Shown one piece after another: positions 59,177 to 64,000 of a stretch of 64,000 bases of DNA (its first letter is position 1; each line of letters opens with the position of its first letter). The notes below the pieces were generated by a model, which was given only the letters and a program-made list of their open reading frames with translations, had not been told where the DNA came from and searched no databases. Origin of the DNA: Biscogniauxia marginata (Eukaryota; Ascomycota; Sordariomycetes; Xylariales; Xylariaceae); contig MU404066.1 of assembly GCA_022695795.1 (NCBI GenBank), forward strand, positions 1-64,000, read 5' to 3'. Made by a program: the position numbers and the translations under genes.

Positions 59177-59977
59177 TTAGGGCTCAACTGTTGCCGGACT
59201 TCTCTGTCTACGATAATGCTGGTGACTCCTGCTTCCGCACCGATCTTGCGATCTTGTGAGGTAACCATCTCGAGCCCCTCTCCTGCGATCCATCCTCTCA
59301 GGACTGCGACTGTGACTGCTATTGCGTTCTCTCTTACGACCGTCTCCAGATCTGTATGTGTCCCTGTCACGGCTGTAGCTCCTTCGCCTGCGGTGCTTGC
59401 GTCCCTCATCCCTACCATCTCTCCGCTTATGCCTAGGGGACTCGCCTCTTCTCCGCGGCGATCTATCACGATGTCGGTGTCCATGACGCTCTCGACTCCG
59501 ACTTCTGCTCCGGTGCCTTCTTCTATGTTTCCTCTCCGAGTCTTCATGCAGCCGCGCTGGCCTTCGGTGACTTTGATCTATGTTTTGACTCTCTTTCAAT
59601 GTGGTGGCCGAAGGATTTCCTTCTCCAATACCCCTTCCTTCTCCGACATCGACGGCGTTCGCGCCTGTAGTATTACGCTGTGGAACAGGCAGTCCTAGAG
59701 CTCGGGCGAGTGCATCTTCCTCTATTTCCTTGATTCTCTTCAGCTCCTCTTTTCGCTCTCGCGCCGCCCTCTCCTCTTCGGTCTCTGTAGACGATGCGCC
59801 GGTCGCATCTGGTTTTGCGTACCAGTTCAGATCACGTCCCTTCTGCCAGCGTCCAACCGGGGCCTTTAGACTGTGGCCAAGGTAGTTTTCGCGATGTGCG
59901 GAACTTGCAACGTCGTCCCAGTTGAAATTGACACCTCCACGCGATCCTGATTTGCGGATGCTCGAAACGAGATCCAT
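59177..59977 (-). CDS. MMTAG2-like protein (multiple myeloma tumor-associated protein 2 family)
   Basis: A single exon of 266 aa from the ATG at 59977. The frame is open further upstream, but the family N-terminus MDLVSSIRKSGSRGG fixes the start. The conserved domain runs about 1-80 with GVNFNWDDVASSAHRENYLG and HSLKAPVGRWQKGRDLNWYAK. A charged helix follows (EERAARERKEELKRIKEIEE). The rest is Arg/Ser/His-rich (HRRRHRSRSRSRERHGHRHR), resembling RS domains of nuclear RNA-processing proteins. Molecular function of the family is poorly known; nuclear location is inferred. It is divergent from MED6, with 398 bp between start codons. Confidence 0.88.
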   Translation of the reverse strand: MDLVSSIRKSGSRGGVNFNWDDVASSAHRENYLGHSLKAPVGRWQKGRDLNWYAKPDATGASSTETEEERAARERKEELKRIKEIEEDALARALGLPVPQRNTTGANAVDVGEGRGIGEGNPSATTLKESQNIDQSHRRPARLHEDSERKHRRRHRSRSRSRERHGHRHRDRSPRRRGESPRHKRRDGRDEGRKHRRRRSYSRDRDTYRSGDGRKRERNSSHSRSPERMDRRRGARDGYLTRSQDRCGSRSHQHYRRQRSPATVEP

Positions 59978-60375
59978 GGTGTGGTTATTATGAAGAAGAC
60001 TCGATTTTGTTTGGCAAAGGTACGGATGTCTTGAAAGCTTTTGCGATGCTATGGGGTTGGTTGATGTTGCACTGGTCGGTTGGTGTTGTGAAGTTTGGGG
60101 GAGGTAGTAGACGTGCAGATAACAGAGATACATAAATGTGGGTTAAGGAACGAGGCTGGCTGCGCAATGCAGTTGTAGGGGTGCGAAAGCGGGCCCCACT
60201 GAAATTTAGCGCATCAAGAACCCTGTAAATTGACGTTTGCTTTAAACGCCTCTCCAATCCACTTCCATCAACCTCCAACCATTGCATTCTCATCTTCAAT
60301 TCTTCACTTTGCCGCCTTGCAGAGATCAAGACTCACAACCGATGCTCGCGGCACTCCTCCGACGTGACTAGGAGG
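59978..60375. promoter_or_regulatory. Shared divergent promoter region of MMTAG2-like and MED6 genes
   Basis: 398 bp separate the two divergent start codons, so both promoters must lie here. No clear TATA box was seen on either side; individual elements cannot be assigned. Confidence 0.5.
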
Positions 60376-61376
60376 ATGGCAGCGACCAACGACCCCCCCT
60401 TGGACGAGATCCAATGGCGACACCCGCAGATGGCACAGTCGATGCAGGGCATCCATTCGAACTCGGTGCTCTTCTACTTCGCCGAGTCGCCTTTCTTCGA
60501 CCGCACCTCCAACAACGCCGTGCTTGCCAGCCAGGCTTTGTTCAACCCTAACATGTATCACCTCATTCAGACGCGCGAGTCATTCGAGGGTCGACTGCGT
60601 GAGATGTCCGGGCTCGAGTTCTTGGTCGCGCAGGAGCCGGCCGAGATGGCTCCCGGCACGGGCACGGGTGTTTGGGTCATCCGCAAGCAGACGCGTCGCA
60701 AGAGGGATCCCGAAGACGAGATTACCGTACACGCCACATACTACGTTGTTGGAGAAAACATATATATGGCGCCAACGCTGGCACAGGTCCTCAGCTTCAG
60801 AATGGTGCTTAGTCTTCATTCAACCCTACCCATTGTTGCTAGCTGACACATGTTATGCAGGCTACTATTTCCTCGGCACTTAGCAAGTGTTTCCCAGCTG
60901 CGGACGAGGCGAGAACATGGTCACCAGCTTTAGGCCACGCATACAAGACGGCGTCCACCACCACGAACCCACGCGCCCGAGCTCTCGAGTCCAGAGGGAC
61001 GACACCGATGCCCGACAGTCAAGCCGGCGGTAAAGGTACCGGCATGCTAGAGCCGAAGAAAGCAAGTCAGGCGGCGCTCGACTCACGCCTCGCAGAGCAT
61101 TCGTTCATGGTGCATATGCAATACGGAGGGGACTACATGGACGAGAACCCAATCACCGGCAAGCCAGGGGAATTCCACTTGAGCTCGACAGGACGAAAGG
61201 ACAAACTGCAAATTCCGGGCATGACGGCGCTGACGACATCGTTCAAGAGCCCTGCCACGTCATCAGAGCCGGGTAAGAAGGACACAAAGGGCGACAAGAC
61301 GCCCAAGACACCCACGGGCATATCCAGACCCAAGCGCAAGAAGAGCAAGACAGGCCAGACACCGACTGCCTCATAG
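60376..61376 (+). CDS. MED6: Mediator complex subunit 6
   Basis: Two exons: 60376-60804 and 60861-61376, total 314 aa. The 56-bp intron has donor GTGCTT, branch point CTGAC and acceptor TGCAG. The MED6 domain covers about the first 160 residues: LDEIQWRHPQM, NSVLFYFAESPFFDRTSNN, then LREMSGLEFLVAQEP, GVWVIRKQTR and a YYVVGENIYMAPTLAQVLSFRM core. The C-terminal half is Lys/Ser/Thr-rich and ends GISRPKRKKSKTGQTPTAS, a nuclear-type basic tail. MED6 sits in the Mediator head and links activators to RNA polymerase II. The donor is not the consensus, but homologous sequence continues directly in exon 2 (ATISSALSKCFP). Confidence 0.93.
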
Positions 61377-62581
61377 GAGAGTAGCCATTCGGATAGAAGG
61401 TCTAGTCGCAAGAAGTCTAAGCGGAAATAGGGTGGGGGTTTATCTTTTTATTTCCTTTTTTTTTTCAACTTGTCGTAGGTCTAGGTAGAGATGGGCGTTC
61501 AAGGTTAGAGGAAATTGGGAAAGCGAACTTGATACCCCGCTATCTCATAGATGTATTATGCGATAGCAATATTGATATTTTACGCGAACGATTTAGTTGT
61601 TATGGCCTTACCAGCACCTAAGTTATGTAGTATTGTGTTGATGCATTAATTAGTCTATATACGGTCCAATAGGCCTAATACTAGGTACCTTAGGTAATAA
61701 CAACGTACAGGTATTCGCTAAAGACAGCCCAATATGTTCATATGGATAAATCCCAGGGAAGAGAGAAATAATACTTATATTCGAGGCCAACCTTTAGTAA
61801 TAGGTAGTATAGGCTATTGACTTGGCTTCCCACTACGATGACTTATTGGGCATCGACTGCGTGGCAATCGGCCCAGATTATTGGAACACCAATAACGGGC
61901 TGCTAGAACGCAGACATCGTGGCTGGGAACCAATCATCATCCAAGTCACCAGGCTTGTGGTACAGCCCCACAGAAACCACATCGCCAAGACCACTAGCGC
62001 AAGATCTACTTTAGATCCTGGGGTTGGGGGTTGCACCGCTTGGAGCTGGAGGTTCTATTCGAAGAAATGGGAACGAAATTGGTACATGGGCCTACCTTAC
62101 GCTCCATGGTCCGTTCCATGGCCTTGTCGAACTGGGCGCGAGAATGTTGAGAGCACAATTGAGAAAATCGACATCACAAATGGGATATGAAGGCCTGAAT
62201 CGATGGTCAGCCGAAGTCCCTAGGGCTATAAGTCAGATGAATTCACGAAAACTACTAGATTGCCACCTATCCACTTCTGAGTTGATGTTGGGAAGGCAAA
62301 CCCGATGTGTAAATAATGTTCTGGACGAAGCTCGACAGAACCCGAATGAAGCGGATCCGAACGAACCATCCCGTTTGACCCTGAATCAGAGGACGTGGGT
62401 AACTAAAAAGAAAAAGAAAATATATAGACCACTTACGTGACTTAGACTGCAAGACCAGCACTTGTCGAAAAAAAAGAAAGAAAAATTTAAGTCCTCGATG
62501 ACTTCAACCTAGCCCAAGAGCCAATTCCAGCTCCTCAAGTAGTACACTACAACCTTGATATCCCAAGAACCAGAAAACCTA
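61377..62581. other. Region without a confirmed gene
   Basis: 3' flank of MED6, then DNA with two overlapping plus-strand frames (61822-62190 and 62024-62440; e.g. LLGIDCVAIGPDYWNTNNG and GTWAYLTLHGPFHGLVELG). Composition looks like formerly coding DNA with a frame change between them, but no family was recognised. The first frame starts with TTG. Possibly a decayed gene like its right-hand neighbour. Confidence 0.35.
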
Positions 62582-64000
62582 ATGTACGAAGCAAACGGAG
62601 CAAACGGAACAAACGGGACAAACGGCCCAGTGCCACTTCAGTCAGTGGACGGCCTAGACAGTATCATCGGCACGTCGAGCTTCCCTCGGGAGCACAGCCA
62701 TGAAAGTTATATGGCTTACATCACCAGGACTGCCGTTGAGGTGATTCAGTTTGTCAAGTCCAAGGGACTAGAAGCTCGATGTAAGTTCATACACCTCCAT
62801 CCTCACTCATTCTGTCTCCACAAGAAACATCGCTTGAAATTGACTCATCCCTAATGCCAATCGTCTTTCGTCCCTTTCGACATTGTCTCAACCTAGCAGT
62901 CCCAGGTGCTAACATGTGACCACTGAAGGTTTCGAGCGAGGACTCGTTCCGGTCCGACTTGGTAGACTTGTTGTCCCTATATAGCGCGGTAAACAAAGTC
63001 GGTGTCCATCGTGTCGGTATAGCTGACACAGTTGGTTGTACTTCTCCTCGCCAAGTCTATGAGGTATGTTCCTACCTAATCACCTCTCAATTCAGTCAAG
63101 GTTAAGGCGAAACTACTGCCGGACTGTTGACTAATTAATTGCATTGAGAGAGCAGGAGAAAATTTAGCACTAATCTTTTCTATAGTTGGACCGTACCTTG
63201 AGGGGCAATATTGGTAATATTAAACCTCCCTTTGTATTTCCTACTACTTTTAGCTAAGTAATAAATTAGGTCGTGATATCGAGACACATTTCCACAACAA
63301 TACCGGCTTCTGCTATTGCCAATGGCGTAAGTGAATATGTTCTTAGGATTCGGCCTAGGCTTCTAAACGTGCAATCTTTCGGGCGGGAAAACTAACTCAA
63401 ACTCTAGTTATTATGCTCTAGAAACTAGCGCAACCCGTTGATACCAGCGTTCTTGGAAGTAAATGTCTATCTTCCTTATACCTAACTTACCTCATTAGCT
63501 TTTGGCGTGATGATCACTAATAAGTGAACATATAGTTAGAGAACGGAATGAAATCACTCCCCTTAGTGGTTTCTTGGCTCGGATGTTGGTCTCTAAGCCC
63601 CGGACTACGTGAATAGCAAGTATAAGCTTCACATGCTAAAGGAGACAAGTTTGACAAGAAATATACATTATCTCTGCTCAACAAACTAACATATACAAGA
63701 TTGAGAGTATGGTCGCCGAATCCGTGGAGGTCAATACGCCTTTCAATAAGAGGTCGAAATCCACGCCAATGCTATTTTAAACAACCCTTCTAAGTAGCTA
63801 ATTTCGGTATAACGCGCTATGTATACTTTACCTCATGGTTAACCGGTTAAAATGCGGCCAAGACTAATATAAAGCAACTTAGTCTATCTATGATGAACGA
63901 GCTGTCGAACTCAATTAGGAATAAGCGCGGCTAGCAATTCCAGGCTAGTATGCGGCCTATTGCTATTAACGATGCCGACTCCATCATTAGGAGTTTCCAC
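62582..64000 (+). pseudogene. Homocitrate synthase pseudogene (continues past the window edge)
   Basis: Pieces of a Lys20/21-type homocitrate synthase follow in order. They are ANGTNGTNG-type N-terminus and IIGTSSFPREHSH (62582-62780), [19 protein letters not shown] and [13 protein letters not shown] (62937-63060), LDRTLRG then DIETHFHNNTG (63187-63320), VDTSVLG (63437-63460), ERNEITPLSGFLARM (63542-63586) and SMVAESVEVNTPFN (63706-63752). The last is MRPIAINDADSIIRSFH at the right edge. The first about 100 residues of the barrel, including the catalytic start, are missing. Frames shift between pieces and in-frame stops occur in the last 250 bp. The intact enzyme starts lysine synthesis by joining acetyl-CoA and 2-oxoglutarate; this copy cannot do so. 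Confidence 0.85.

Overview
The window looks like nuclear DNA of a filamentous ascomycete (Pezizomycotina, probably Sordariomycetes). Most genes carry short introns of about 50-100 bp with GTRNGT donors and CTAAC-like branch points. Gene density is moderate, intergenic stretches are 0.1-3 kb, and there is a long A/T block full of mutated retrotransposons of the kind left by repeat-induced point mutation (RIP). Taxon and RIP are inferences; no marker gene fixes the species.

Layout. Positions 1 to about 15,200 are an A/T-rich island without intact genes. It holds a degraded Ty1/Copia reverse-transcriptase remnant (about 1.6-2.2 kb), two fold-back elements, one structurally complete Ty3/Gypsy element (3571-11128: 469-bp LTRs, 5-bp target duplication, minus strand) and a gag-side fragment of a second copy (about 12,660-15,197). 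A solo LTR of the same family (15391-15852) lies just beyond; it is bounded by a perfect 5-bp duplication and shows no RIP-like decay.

From 16.8 kb the window is gene-bearing: an unknown Cys-rich protein with an acidic tail; a membrane-anchored GH16 glucanase (minus); splicing factor SNW1/Prp45 (minus); a p24-family cargo receptor (minus); a PhoD-like membrane phosphatase; a two-TM protein with a long disordered tail (minus); a Cys-rich single-pass surface protein (minus); trimethyllysine dioxygenase in nine exons; a short-chain dehydrogenase; calcineurin A; a cyclase-family hydrolase; a HAD phosphatase (minus); a 2-oxoglutarate dioxygenase; a PSMG3-like proteasome chaperone (minus); a giant sacsin-like ATPase ending in an HExxH motif (minus); a coiled-coil protein with a 21-bp repeat; an MMTAG2-like protein (minus); Mediator subunit MED6; and at the right edge a decayed homocitrate synthase pseudogene.

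The genes do not form one obvious pathway. Several are conserved housekeeping factors (SNW1, p24, calcineurin A, PSMG3, MED6, MMTAG2). The oxidoreductase and hydrolase genes at 37-50 kb are interspersed and partly very GC-rich, but no backbone synthase is present, so I do not call a biosynthetic cluster. Exon boundaries were assigned by eye from splice signals, reading frame and family motifs; every multi-exon model given sums to whole codons.
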